Shown: positions 21,405 to 32,729, numbered from the stretch's first letter. The stretch is DNA of 58,147 nt from Blastomyces gilchristii SLH14081 (GCF_000003855.2 NW_003101677.1:3074246-3132392); one strand, 5' to 3'. Notes: a model not told the origin generated them from the letters alone. Numbers and translations are program-made.

Positions 21405-21734
21405 TTGTTCAACTTCATAATGCAGGTAAAAGATATCTGTGTTTTCAGAAATGAGAACACAGATGTTGTACTCTTTTACACTCACAGATATGAGACTTAT
21501 ACATCTTGTCTGAGATGTTATTATGAGAATGAGCTGTTCATATACTACATTCTGCTTCCTGTATTTCTCTGTGTCTCTCTCTCTCTTTCTGAGAAGCCTT
21601 GTGCATGTTGTAATTATGTATACAATTCTAAGATCAGTGAGTGTTTATTCAGTAATTATTATCTCTGCTTTTATAATTTTTATACACTAATAATGATTCT
21701 TAGTTGCTTCAGTGTCAGAGATCATTTCAATTGA
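21405..21734 (+). other. Cys-containing frame antisense to Gypsy-A pol (copy A)
   Basis: A 109-codon frame opposite to pol is matched by 56457-56729 in copy B. Shared blocks are QVKDICV, SCLRCYYENELF, LCVSLSLSE and CCNY. The spaced cysteines could suggest a zinc cluster. However, antisense frames opposite the zinc knuckle and gag are equally open in both copies (26177-26410, 27100-27291), so openness alone is weak evidence. An antisense gene or mere shadow are both possible. Confidence 0.3.
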
Positions 21735-22639
21735 AGATGATAACACTGCTGAGACTACTCTCTCTTACTCTTAAGCTTCTCTCATCACTTTCTCTCTCTT
21801 CTCTGCAGAGAAGATTGTGTATATATCAGATTATAAGCATTCAGCTCTGAGTGACTCTTACTGTCATTTGTTCAGTTCTGCATCTTCTTCTTCTTCTGTT
21901 TCTTTCATCTCTGTTCTTTCTGTCCTGGCTTCTGGTTCTGCAGATTCTGTGCTCTTCTTCAATTTCTCTATGTATACATGTATGCATTTCTATATTGGCA
22001 TTTCAGTCAATCTTGTAATAAATGACATTAATATTGTATGCAGAGCAGTAGAGGAATCAGAGATATACACAGTGTTATTATAAGAGTAACTTGCAGCCCT
22101 TGAATCCCTTGCAAATCTCAAGTTTTGAGATTTCCTTTTTTAATGTTTTTCAGATGATGTGGTGTTGAAAATAGATTAAATATATAATGTATAAAAATGA
22201 ATGAGATGTGTATGATAACATTTGTCTTTTACAGCTGATTCTTACAGTTGATGATCAATTCATTATTTCTTTTCTTTTCTTACACTTTTTCTTTATCTGC
22301 TAGTCACTACTCTTACACAACCTCTATATGATACAGTATTTAATGACTAGATTCAGCAGCTTTCATCTTTTGTGATTCTGTCTTATGCATTATACTGTCT
22401 CTCTTCACTCACTCAAATCACTACAGTGAACAGCTTATCAAAACTAATCTCACTCAATCTCTGAGTGTTCTCAGAGATTGAGATGACTTGATCTCATATG
22501 TTCACAGATGTTTCAGATAGTTCATTCTCTGTGATCTCTGCAATTGAACTGATGTAAACAGTTGAATTCAACTCTGAATTTCTTTTTCTTCTGTGATCTG
22601 ACTTATATACAAGTCTGCTACTTTAAGATCACTCTTTGC

Positions 22640-23110
22640 TATATTGTGTCTGCTGTCTGCAGCATGTTATCATACAATCAGCTACAGTCTCATTACTTAT
22701 TAAAGTATGATATTCATCTGATTTCTTCATTACTTCTCATTCTTTCCTTGTAATCATGAAAAGATTGAAATAAGTGAGATTATCTGATTTGTAAGTGTCT
22801 ATGATTTCTCTTATCTCACAAGACTTTTTAATTATAAGTCTCTTCTTTTTCAACACTGATGATAGTACTGTGAATAATCATAATTCACTCAGGTCTTGCA
22901 TCTTTGCTTTTATAAGTCATGAATTATTGATTAAGTTGTGTAAGACCTGTTTCTCTGATTCTTTCAATGCATATATTCTCAGAGAATGTGATTTGAGTAT
23001 TTTATATGACTCAAATCACCTAGATTGAAACTTCTCAGAACTCTCATTGTGTATAAGAACTCACATTTCCATCTTTAGACTTGATTTCTTAACTAGTGAG
23101 TCTCATATTC
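22640..23110 (-). pseudogene. Integrase C-terminal (GPY/F-like) tail of Gypsy-A copy A
   Basis: The matching region of copy B (55090-55490) reads KFQSRWFELYKILESHSLRT, then YALKEPEKQVLYNLINDS. This is the conserved tail of a fungal gypsy integrase family (WFGPYK, GTYAL, LxNLINGxR). It binds DNA and helps target integration. Copy A is interrupted by several stops. Confidence 0.6.
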
Positions 23111-23339
23111 TTTTCAATTGAATTGCTCAGTTCAGGAGTAACTTATTAGCTTTTGCATGTGTGTGACTAATCTCTTTCAATCTTGATTTCATGTCTGCAA
23201 CTGTTGTGTCTGTGACTGTTATGTTCATAGCTGCTGTTTCCTCTCTCATCTTTTTCAAAGCATTCTTCAGAATGCGCGAATGCAATTCATACAACAGGTT
23301 GAATGATGAACACTTAGAGACTGCATACTGTCGAATTCA

Positions 23340-23940
23340 TGTGGTCAATAGCACCTGCCTGAGATATTCATCTCATAGTCTTGTAGGCTTGATCACTAGA
23401 TATTTTATCAGCATGTTGCCCAAGATTCCATTCAAGCATTTCATCTTCTCATTTATTCACAGATGATATAGCATTGTTCTACAATGTCTTGTCTGTAACT
23501 GGCTCACAAAATGCCTCATCACTTCTCTCACAAGATTCACACTGTTATCAGTGAGAATCTCACATGATATTTCATAGTTAACATAGATCTTATCATGTAG
23601 AAACTTCACTATCATCTTCTCTGTCACCTCTGAAACTGCTTTTGTAACTGGCCAGTCAGTAGCATAATCAATAGTAGTGATTATTCATTGATTTTCATTT
23701 GATATTCGCGGCAATATGTCTATGAGATTTATCTCTCATTGTTTGAACAGTTGTATTGTACACTTCATCTGATATTATACTTTCTCATATTCTAACTCTT
23801 TCTTAGATTCTTTCACAATCTGACAATTCAGACACTTGTGAGTATACATCTGAATGTCCTCAGTCATGCTTGGTCAGTATACTCTTGATTTGAGTACACT
23901 TATGAGTTCAGAGCTTTCTAAGTGACTGAATTCCTTGTGC
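23340..23940 (-). pseudogene. Gypsy-A copy A integrase (zinc-binding and core domains)
   Basis: The minus strand reads SRVY-stop-PSMTEDIQMYTHKCLNC near 23930-23850, keeping the CxxC half of the HHCC zinc site that copy B has lost. The core follows: INLIDIL (first Asp is Asn), WIITTIDYATDWPV, EILTDNSVNLV (second Asp kept) and NEKMKCLN (Glu changed to Lys). The two lost residues are also lost in copy B. Both are G-to-A changes after another G if the ancestral codons followed the family pattern. Confidence 0.8.
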
Positions 23941-24289
23941 ATGTGAGTCATCAAGTCACATCTAAATGAAGATTCTAGATAGAGAGCTTCTATGTATTCT
24001 AGATCATGATAAAGCACACATATTGTTTTTTAATTTTCTTAGCTTGAAGTTCAGAAGTATCTCTTCTACTACTTTCATGAGACACTTGTTATTCAACATC
24101 TTATCATTCTTCAAGTGAGAGATTATGATATTCACTCATTCTGATTTCTTGCATTCTCTCAGCATGTTTAATGCAAACATCTCTTATGTCTGGTTCATAG
24201 AACTCTCATTCATGAAATCAGGTCTGCAACTGATTGTGTCAGACATCACAGTATTCAATTCCTTTCAGTATTTGATATGAAGATTGTAC

Positions 24290-25500
24290 ACTTAAAACTC
24301 TGAGATTCAATGTGCTAAGTATTTAGAAGGTTTTATTATCAATTGTAGATAGACAAGGCTTTTGTGATCTGTGATCATCATTGTTGTATATCTGTTGTCA
24401 ATATATCTATTCTACAATGCCAGTACATGCTTGATCACTAGCAATTCCTTTTCATACACTGAGTAATTGAGCTCAGCGCCTGATAGTTTTCTACTATCAT
24501 ATATTATCAGATGCAGCTTGTCATTCTTACTCATCTGTAGAAGAGTGTCTCTGATAGCTCATTCAAATGTATCTGTCTTAATATAGAAAGGTTTATCACA
24601 ATCTGATTGAATAAGCACTGAAGATATTATTATATGTTTTCTCAGTGTGAGAAAAGCCTCTTCACACACAGTATTTCAGATGATTGAATGAAACTTCTTC
24701 TTTCACAGATTTGCATCTGTTTCTCTTAAGAGATCTGAGAGTGATGTAGATATTCATGTGAAATCCTTGATAAATCTGCAGTAATATGAGATCAACTCAA
24801 GAAACTGTTGTATATAATGTATATTTCTCAGTTACAGTCAATTCACTATGACATTCAATTTCTCTGAGATGAGGTGTATACAGTCATCACTTACTACATA
24901 TTCTATAAACTTCAACTCTTCTGTTTCAAACACACACTTCATTGATTTGATGTAGAGCTTATACTCTGTTACAGTTATAAGCACTTCATCAAGATGCTTC
25001 AGATATTCATTATATGAGTTTGAAAAGACTAGAATGTTATCAAGATATACAAGATATAAGGTTTCATTCTGTTTATGAAGAATTGTATTCATCATTGTTT
25101 GAAAGATGATAGATACATTTGTCAGACTGAATAACATTATCAGGAATTCAAACTTTTCTCATTGTGTATTAAATATGATTTGTAGAACTGACAGTTCATC
25201 TACACAGATCTGCCAGTATTCTGAGAGAAGATTAATCTTTGATAGATATCAGGCATTTTCAACTGTATTCAACTGTTGTTGAATCTGTGACAGTGAATAT
25301 TCATTCTTGATCATAAGCTTGTTAAGTGCTTAATAATTGATACATATTCATCACTTCTCACCTGTCTTTTTTATAAATAGAACTGAAAAGCTCCATGCGC
25401 TTGATAAGAATTGTATGAGATCACATTTTAGAAGATCTGTGATCTGATGCTTCTATTCTTCAAGGTGTGTTTGTGACAGAGAGTATGCATTCTGGTTAAC
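24290..25500 (-). pseudogene. Gypsy-A copy A reverse transcriptase and RNase H
   Basis: A 99-codon open segment (24838-25137) begins LFSLTNVSIIFQTMMNTIL and contains LVYLDNILVFS at 25021-25047. This is the YLDD box with only the second Asp changed to Asn. Copy B shows the opposite loss (YLND). RNase H lies between about 24660 and 24290 and is interrupted. The enzyme would copy element RNA into cDNA. Confidence 0.85.
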
Positions 25501-26372
25501 TGGTTTTGCATCCCCTGTGTCAATCTCATGTACAAATTCTTATTCCAGCAGCAATTCTGATGAAAGATCTGTTTGAAAGATCTTTTCATACTTCTTCAAA
25601 AGCTTCTTCATACACTTGTTCTTCTGTATATCTTTTATCTTGGTTTTCTCTGCTTCCGGGTCCTGTATGATATACAGAATGCTTTTAAATAAGATCTTGT
25701 GAATTATTCTCTTTGCTTGTTAATGTATAAGCAGATTTAATTCTTCTATATCAGGAGTGTGAAATGTCCTTCTCATATCAGTTAATAGAATTATATGAAC
25801 CATTTTCTTCCTATCAGTTAACTGCATATGACATGTACATCATTGAATCTGTGAATTGAATCTTTGAAATCAATTGAGTCTGAGAATAAGGTTATATTTC
25901 ATGTTCTGCAGCTCTTACACTTAAATATAGCAAGATCATTCTCTGAAGTGCAAGGGAACTTTTACTCTTACAGATAATATTAAATATCAGTTATCAGATA
26001 ATCTTATGTATCAGAGATTCTTCACTTGACAGATCTCTTTCAATCTTCAGATTATATAATTATTAATATATTGTGTAAAAGCTTCTGTGTTCACTAACAC
26101 TTTTGCAGTCATCTCTTGATTCTTACTCAAGTGCCTCTTATACATTAACATTTCAGGTCTCAAGGTATTGAGATGAGTGTTCACTTCATCCTCACTCACA
26201 TCTCAGTCAGAAGCCTGCTTTCTCTTAATGTTCACAGGATTCAGAGAATCATTTAACACAGACATCTCTTTCACTTTGAAGGCTTTTCATAGAATATCAG
26301 TGAGTGTCTTCAAGCTCACTAATTCTGCTAGTGTTTTGACTCTCTTGCTTCTCTTGACTGTGCATGCTGAGT

Positions 26373-26414
26373 GCAATCTTTTATATCATGATTTTGATGT
26401 CTGCAGTTGAAGCA
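26373..26414 (-). pseudogene. Gag zinc knuckle of Gypsy-A copy A, intact CCHC
   Basis: The 14 codons read CFNCRHQNHDIKDC, an exact C-x2-C-x4-H-x4-C knuckle, which in gag packages element RNA. The rest of gag upstream (to about 27600) is interrupted. In copy B (51719-51760) three of the four ligand positions differ or are mutated: two Cys and the last Cys read Tyr. Confidence 0.85.
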
Positions 26415-27849
26415 AGCTTGATACTCATGATATCAAGATTTTCACTCAGAGAATCTCTTTTTCAGAGGATTCAGTGCTTTAGCAATGACATTCAGATCTA
26501 GATTCATCATATTCAAGTGTGTGACTTGTGTCATAGAAGTCTGATTATCTGTTCTTCACTGAGACATACTCAATTACAGTATTTTCTATCATAATTGACT
26601 TACTTGTTCCTGTATAATAAGAATATTGTATGCTTTCTTCACTGTGTCTGACTGTGAGGTTAAGCATTTTCATTCTACTCTTAACTCAGATATAAGATCA
26701 TGAATAAAAATCTGTAAATAGAAAGATGTTAAAAGCTCTTCATTTAATATAAGATAGTGTAAGCTGAAGTGTGTAAAGTATGATATAAGATTACTCACTT
26801 ATCTACACTCAGTGAAGCATTTGTAACACTTGTCTTATACATTCACTTTCTCAAAGTTATGCAAGATTCATTTGAAAAACTCATTTCATATTTATAAGAA
26901 TGAATATCACTTCAGATCTGTGAGATTTATCTTTTTATCAGTTATTTATAATGACTTTGCTTTTCTGTGTAGAAACATAGCAGATCTTAAGACTTGTTGA
27001 AATTTCATTGACTGTCTGTCTGTGAGTTTATATTTGATCTGATAATATAATTGCATCTGACTTAGTCAGCTGATTGCAGCATTATTTTTTCAGTTATCAT
27101 TGAAGCTTGATGATCTCAGCAGATCTTCTGACTTAATGTATCTCATACTCAGATTCTCATTCTGTGCAGTGATCTCTGATAATGTGTACACTTCTGAAGA
27201 GGTCATGAACAATTGTGATGAGATCTTCAGATTTGATGTAGTTATCTGTCTGTGTAAATATTCAATCTCTCACTACAGATCTAAGATCTGATTTTCTCTA
27301 TTTTTATTGATGATAGTAATTGCGTCAGTGAAGCTCTTCATAGTGAATGCTTGATTCACAGTAAATGTCAATTGTTGTTTGACTTTCATCTCAGCCTGTC
27401 ACTGTGTATGCAAGATCTCAATCTTGTTTAGAATTCTTATACATGTACAGAGCTTTAATTTCAGTTCAGCAGTCTCAGCTACTTTTCTTACTGCTTTAAG
27501 TAAACTCTCTGAGAGGTTCTACATATCTTTCAGTTCAGATAGCAGAGAAGAGTGTTGTTTATATTAACTAGAGAAAATATTCATTTCAGTGATTTCTTGT
27601 TAATTGTACAATGTCTATTATTATATCACTGTATTATTATCACTATATTATTATATAATTTCTGTTATCATTGTATAACTTCAGTGATAGTCACTCTCTC
27701 TTTTTTATTCTTCTTTTGAGTAGAGAGCAGACTTCTTTAAATCTCATTCACTGCTCTCATTCTCTTTCTCACATCTCATTCATTCACATACATGGCATTT
27801 ATCTGAGTGTGAAGTTTTTCTCTTAATAAGCAAAGTAGTATCAATCAGA

Positions 27850-28212
27850 TGCTCTTTCACTTATTACTCTTCATACACTATCTTTTGAGATGTTCTAGAA
27901 TTACACTGGCATGATAACTATGAATTGCTTTGTAGGCAGAATTATCATGCTCTGAAGAAGCCTGTGCTTCTCACCGGTTTTTAGACATGCTATCAGATGT
28001 GATTCAAAGATTGCTTAAGTTAGCATACAATTACAGGCGTACGCTGGCTTCTTATATATTGTAATATCATACACTAAATTAATTAGCGTCTGCTATGGCC
28101 TCTTTACACTCATAAGCTAGTTCGGAAGCGGCCGCGTTATTATCCGACGGTCGTACGTTCTTCCGAACCACCGTACGTTCTTCCGAACCACCGTACGTTC
28201 TTCCGAACCACA
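27850..28212 (-). repeat. 5-prime LTR of Gypsy-A copy A with 20-bp tandem units
   Basis: On the minus strand it starts TGTGGTTCGGAAGAACGTACG and has three copies of the unit GTGGTTCGGAAGAACGTACG, then the GCGGCCGCTTCCGAAC core, a TATATAAG box (28051-28058) and CCGGTGAGAAGCAC. It keeps many CG dinucleotides. The inner LTR end is uncertain. Confidence 0.8.
28051..28058 (-). promoter_or_regulatory. TATA-like box in Gypsy-A LTR (copy A)
   Basis: The minus strand reads TATATAAG about 155 bp inside the LTR. It is also present in copy B at 50062-50069 and in the fragment at 29549-29556. It is a plausible Pol II promoter element. Confidence 0.5.
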
Positions 28213-28394
28213 GAAGTATTTGTGATAGAAAGATAAAATGTAAAGGTTAAATGTATAATAGTATTTAAGCTGAGTTGTAAATAGTATTCGCAACTTCAGT
28301 CTATATAGTTGTGTGTAGTCAAGGGCCGCTAACCCTATTGATTACGCGAGAGATAGAAATAGAGGTAAAGAATCCGCAAGAAGCGGGATTTCTT
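28213..28394. other. Less-mutated flank with hairpin
   Basis: No gene is seen. The sequence GGGCCGCTAACCCTATTGATTACGCGAGAG (28324-28353, quoted in part) keeps CG sites. At 28368-28394 AAGAATCCGC and GCGGGATTTCTT form a hairpin with a 5-base loop and two bulges. A mutated relative is at 30671-30712. Confidence 0.45.
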
Positions 28395-29260
28395 ACAGTA
28401 GAGTAGTAGAGATAATAATAATAATAAAGAGACTAGAGAGTGAAAAAGATGACAGAGAGAGATAATAGAGATAATAGAAGTAAGAGAGATAACAGAGATA
28501 ATAAGAGAGAGATAGAATGATAAGATAAGAATAAAAATAAAGAGTGAAAGTGATAGAAAGTACTGTGAGATAATAGAGACAGTGATAATGATAGAGATAA
28601 TAAAGATGATAGAAGTGATAAAAGTGAGTAATAAGATAAAGATAGAGATATAAAGTGAAAGTAATAGAGAGAACTGTGAGACAGTAGAGACAGTAATGAT
28701 AATAGAGATGATAGAGATGATAGAAGTGATAAAGATAATAGAGATGATAAGAGTAAGTGATAAGATGAGAGTAGAGATATGAAGTGAAAGTAATAGAAGA
28801 GACTATGAGATGATAGAGACAGTAATGATAATAGAGATAATAGAGGTGATAGAGATGATAGAGATAATAGAAGTGATAGAAGTGATAAGAGTGAGTAATA
28901 AGATGAGAGTAGAGATATAAAGTGAAAGTGATAGAAGAGGCTGTGAAGTGATAGAGACAGTGATAATAGTAGAGGTAGTAGAGGTGATAGAGGTGATAGA
29001 GGTGATAGAAGTGATAGAGGTGATAGAGGTGATAAGAGTGAGTGATAAGATAAGAGTAGAGATATGAAGTGAAAGTGATAGAAGAGACTGTGAAGTGATA
29101 GAGACAGTGATGATGATAGAGATGATAGAGATGATAGAGGTGATAGAGGTGGTAGAAGTGGTAGGAGTGGTAAGAGTGAGTGGTAAGATAGAGGTAGAGA
29201 TGTGAAGTGAAAGTGATAGAGGGTGCTACGGGGCGTTAGAGGCGGTGGTGATGGTAGGGA
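28395..29260 (+). repeat. Purine-rich minisatellite (GATAGAG/GTGATAG units in about 105-150-bp higher-order repeats)
   Basis: Nested repeats: 9-bp units such as GATAGAGGT are embedded in larger units marked by GTAGAGATATGAAGTGAAAGT near 28643, 28771, 28909, 29057 and 29193, so spacing is 128-148 bp (the first interval is shorter). Copies become GC-richer toward 29260. The 296-codon Leu/Ser frame on the minus strand (28433-29323) is a consequence of a stop-poor pyrimidine strand and is not called as a gene. Confidence 0.85.
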
Positions 29261-29400
29261 GTAGATAGAGTGATGCAATTGGCAGGTGCCACTACATATC
29301 CATGGATTTTTGATGGGGTGCACGTGATCTCACGTGAGGTCACGTTACAGCGTTTTTTGCACGGAAAAGTGGGTTTTTCTTTAATATATAGAGAGATATA
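29261..29400. other. Unmutated GC-rich junction with three CACGT motifs
   Basis: Includes CACGTGATCT, CACGTGAGGT and CACGTTACAG placed head to tail at 29321, 29331 and 29341, a strict 10-bp spacing of E-box palindromes. There is also TATAGAGAGATATATAGAGAGA at 29386-29407. No coding signal. Confidence 0.5.
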
Positions 29401-29868
29401 TAGAGAGATTAATTAGTGACTGCTATGACCTCTTTACATTTGTAAGCATGTTCGGAAGCGGCCGCGTTATTATCCGGCGGTCGTACGTTCTTCCGAACCA
29501 CAATTGCCTGACCCAGCGTAAGATTACAGGCGTACGCCGGCTCCTTATATACGTTCTACTAAATTAATTAGTGGCCGCTACGGCCCCTTTACATTTGTAA
29601 GCGTGTTTGGAAGCGGCTGCATTATTCTTCTGAATCACATTCTCTCTCACCAGATTCAGTCACACTCATGTGACCATAATATAAGTCACTCTCTGAGAAG
29701 CTTTCACTATTTTCCATCACTTATTTACTAATGTTTTCATTCTTCAATCATCATTCTCATTATTATTATTATTGAATGCTATCATCTTCACACAAGATTT
29801 CTACTCTCTCTTTATTAAGCTCTTTTTAATCTGTTTATCTATCACATTATATACGTTTCTGATAATAG
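29401..29868 (-). mobile_element. Gypsy-A fragment with two adjacent LTR pieces
   Basis: Two LTR cores follow each other: 29405-29502 (GCGGCCGC at 29457, ending CGAACCACA) and 29503-29625 (GGCGTACGCCGGCTCCTTATATA and AAGCGGCTGC). After these comes internal 3-prime sequence matching 20100-20405. It stops at 29868 where the LINE 5-prime unit begins. Confidence 0.75.
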
Positions 29869-30680
29869 AGTTAATTCTCAAATTCAATAGAAATCTAGTA
29901 TTACTGTTCTCAATTCCTTGCAGAATCTATTGAATATTGAGATATTAAAACTAGATTTAATATATCTCACTATGCAGAGATCAAAGACTTAGTCAGATCT
30001 TAAGATGTACTGATTTTATAGTTATCAATATATTATTATCTGCTGATTATGTATTGAATACTGTTACAGAGATATCTTTTTCTATCTTTCTACTAAAGAT
30101 AGATCAGATTGAATGAGATGATATATAAGTAAGACTTAATATTGATATCTTAATATATTAAAGACAGTCAGAGTTTTTGCAGAGATTGCACTTCAGAAAT
30201 GTCTGTTAATTATATACTTAATATTATTACTGAGGTATCTTTTTGTATTTTTCTGCTAAGAATGAGTCAGATTGAAAAGAATAATACAAGAATGAGACTT
30301 AGCATTAATATTTTGAAACATCAAAGATAGACAGGGTTTTTGTGAAGATTGTTCTTGAGATATCTTCATAATTACAGATTGAAAATCTTTCAAAATCAAG
30401 AAGATTAATGAATACAGCTAGATCTCTTCACCTTACAATTTGTATAGCAATTTGACCCAGGGTTGTGGTGTAATAGGGATGAACAGGGGATAATTTCACA
30501 CAGGAGTTTCAAACAACATCTGATTCACATTTTGACTGAATAACTCCATCATCACACGGGGTATGCAGTCGGCGATGGGGTCAAAATGATTGTATGATCG
30601 AGGGCTTTTCAATGAATCTATCGCCTGGTTCTTATTCGAAAAATTGAGCGAGTTCTTGGTGCAGCGGTTGTGCGAGAGAA
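29868..30680 (-). repeat. Detached LINE 5-prime unit
   Basis: It aligns with 41330-42142, including the GAGTTAATTCT edge, monomers with GAGGTATCTTTTTGTATTTTTCTGCT and the GC-rich head with ACACGGGGTATGCAGTCGGCG. No ORF1 or ORF2 is attached. One side is a Gypsy-A fragment and the other the 3-prime side of Gypsy-C. Confidence 0.75.
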
Positions 30681-32729
30681 TATAAAGAATCTGTAAGAAG
30701 TAAGATTTCTTCCATACTCTTTTCTCTCTAAGGCTTCATTTGTGAAGTCTTTCACTGAGTGATTTCATAGAATCAGGCTCAGCACTGCAGTAATACTCAC
30801 TAAAAACTCTTCACATCTATAAACAATCTCAGGGAGGAAAAATTCCTTGTTATTATAAAGAGAAAAGAGTCTGTTACTCAGTTTCTTATTTCACAAGATT
30901 CTTTTTCATCTGCAGATCTTTCTCTGACTATTATACACATTCATCTCATATCTTTTCTATAGAAGAATTCTGATTGACTCTCAATTATTTTTATAGGATT
31001 CTTATATAATTATCACACAGATTTATTCTGTATCTTTCAATCTGAAGAATTTCAGTTGATCTTTAATTATTTTTTCATGAGATTTTTATGTGACTGTCAC
31101 ACAGATTTATCTCACAGATGAATCACTTTCTGTGAGATTACTCTTATTAAAGAGAAGTATTTATAAGTTAATCTTTCACTTATTCTTTTAAATTATCATT
31201 CTTTGACACTGTAAAGTTGTAAGAAATTTTTCATTGTTTTATTAACTCTGTAGAATTGTAGAATTAAGATATCTGCAGTCTGTAATCACTCTTTATAGTT
31301 ATATAAAAACATTCAGATTTATAATATATAATTACTCTTTATTCATTAGAGTAATCTGACTGTTCTGTGAAATCACTTATAGTATAAATAAATCTCTCTA
31401 GAGTAGTATAAATATCTCAGATCTGTCTATAGAATCTTATCTTCTTTTCTCTTTTTCTGTAATGACTTTTATTTCTATAAACTGTAAGTATTCTTATTCC
31501 TCTGTAAAGTGTTTTACTTAGATAATACAGAGAGAGTGCTTCTGAAAATATCTGTATATTAATTCAAGAACTTCTCAAGAATTAAATTTTTTTCAATTTT
31601 AATATCTTTATAAATAATATCTGACTTCTGCTGAGCTTCTTGTAAGTGTTCTTATAATAGCTCTGATCACTTTCTGTCAGCTAATAATATAAAAGTACTG
31701 TCACATATAACAGTATCTTTATCTATCTCAGCTCTGTCACTGCACTCTATCTTCAGATTAGTGATTAACTCTGTATCTTCTTCAGATCAGTCTCTCACTC
31801 TTAGTAGTATAATTCTGCTCTTTACTGTAAATCTTCTTATAAGTGATTCATACAGACTCTAGCTAATAGTTTGTGTAAAGCTTCTGATACTATCAGTACT
31901 CTCTACAGTTTTATAAGTTTATAATTATCTCTTCTCTACCTGCACAATCTCTGATCAGATATATGTAAATATATGTAGATTCTCTATCAATAGTTCTCAC
32001 ACTGCAGCACATTTCTGCAATTCTGATATCAATAGAAGATAAGTCTCTGAGTACTTATAAAATTCAGATAATCAAGATAATGTGAATATTATAAATTTAT
32101 AACAGGAGTTAATCTGAGTAGATAAGCTGTCTCTTCATATCTCAATCATTTTCAGACTGAATACTTCAGTATAACTGAGAAAGCAGACACAGCTTTGTAA
32201 GAAGTATCTGATAACATTAATAGATGATTAGTCTTCAAGACTCTGCTATAACTGTACATTCTCTGATATTTAACTTTCTTAAAGTCTGTGTATTTTCAGC
32301 AGTCTTTATATCAAATGTAAGAATTATCTGTATCACATATATAATACTCTGTACTTCTTTGAAGAGAAGAATTGATAGTTGTAGAGAGATTGAGTGTTGT
32401 AAATATTAAGAATGTAAGTGTGAATTTTCTTTATTTTTTCTTTGTTTTTTCTTTATTAATCTCTAAATTACATTCAGAGTTTTATTTTTATTTTCCTTTA
32501 TTTTTAGCTTTAATAATAATATGATTTCTTCTTCTCTTTACATACACTACAGACTGTTCATTTCAGTAGAAATTCATTATCTGTGTAAACTAGAGTTTAC
32601 AAATGACAGTGTTAATGTCTTTATTATAATCAGATTCTTAGCAACAACTGCATTATTTTAACTTATTAGAATTCACAGTATAAAAGTCATATCTCAGCTT
32701 TTACAGATGTCTTATCTGTCTGAATAATT

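Larger units (their letters stand above)
19906..28212 (-). mobile_element. Gypsy-A copy A: near-complete Ty3/gypsy retrotransposon
   Basis: Read on the minus strand: 5-prime LTR (28212 to about 27850), gag with zinc knuckle (26373-26414), protease trace (about 26075-26100, NTE where D-T/S-G is expected), RT (about 25500-24840), RNase H (about 24660-24290), integrase (23940-23340), integrase tail (about 23100-22700), an extra 3-prime region (22600-20120), a polypurine tract (20102-20113) and a 3-prime LTR (from 20101, cut at about 19906). Copy B at 49957 is collinear on the other strand. All frames are interrupted, mostly by TGA. Confidence 0.9.

Noticed and set aside
26177..26410. 77-codon plus-strand frame conserved with 51723-51956
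   Set aside because: It is the antisense of the Gypsy-A gag zinc knuckle, whose sense strand is clearly the coding one. It shows that antisense openness in both copies is not proof of coding.
27100..27291. Plus-strand frame conserved with 50779-51033
   Set aside because: Antisense to Gypsy-A gag; treated as a shadow frame for the same reason.
28124..28131. GCGGCCGC (NotI site) as a cloning-vector or linker artefact
   Set aside because: The site occurs in the same LTR context at 20040, 28130, 29457 and 49997, and in mutated form at 29613 and 58089, so it is a natural part of the Gypsy-A LTR.
28433..29323. 296-codon Leu/Ser/Pro-rich open frame on the minus strand
   Set aside because: It lies entirely on a minisatellite. 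The pyrimidine-rich strand lacks stops in any frame, unit lengths are not all multiples of three, and no domain is visible.
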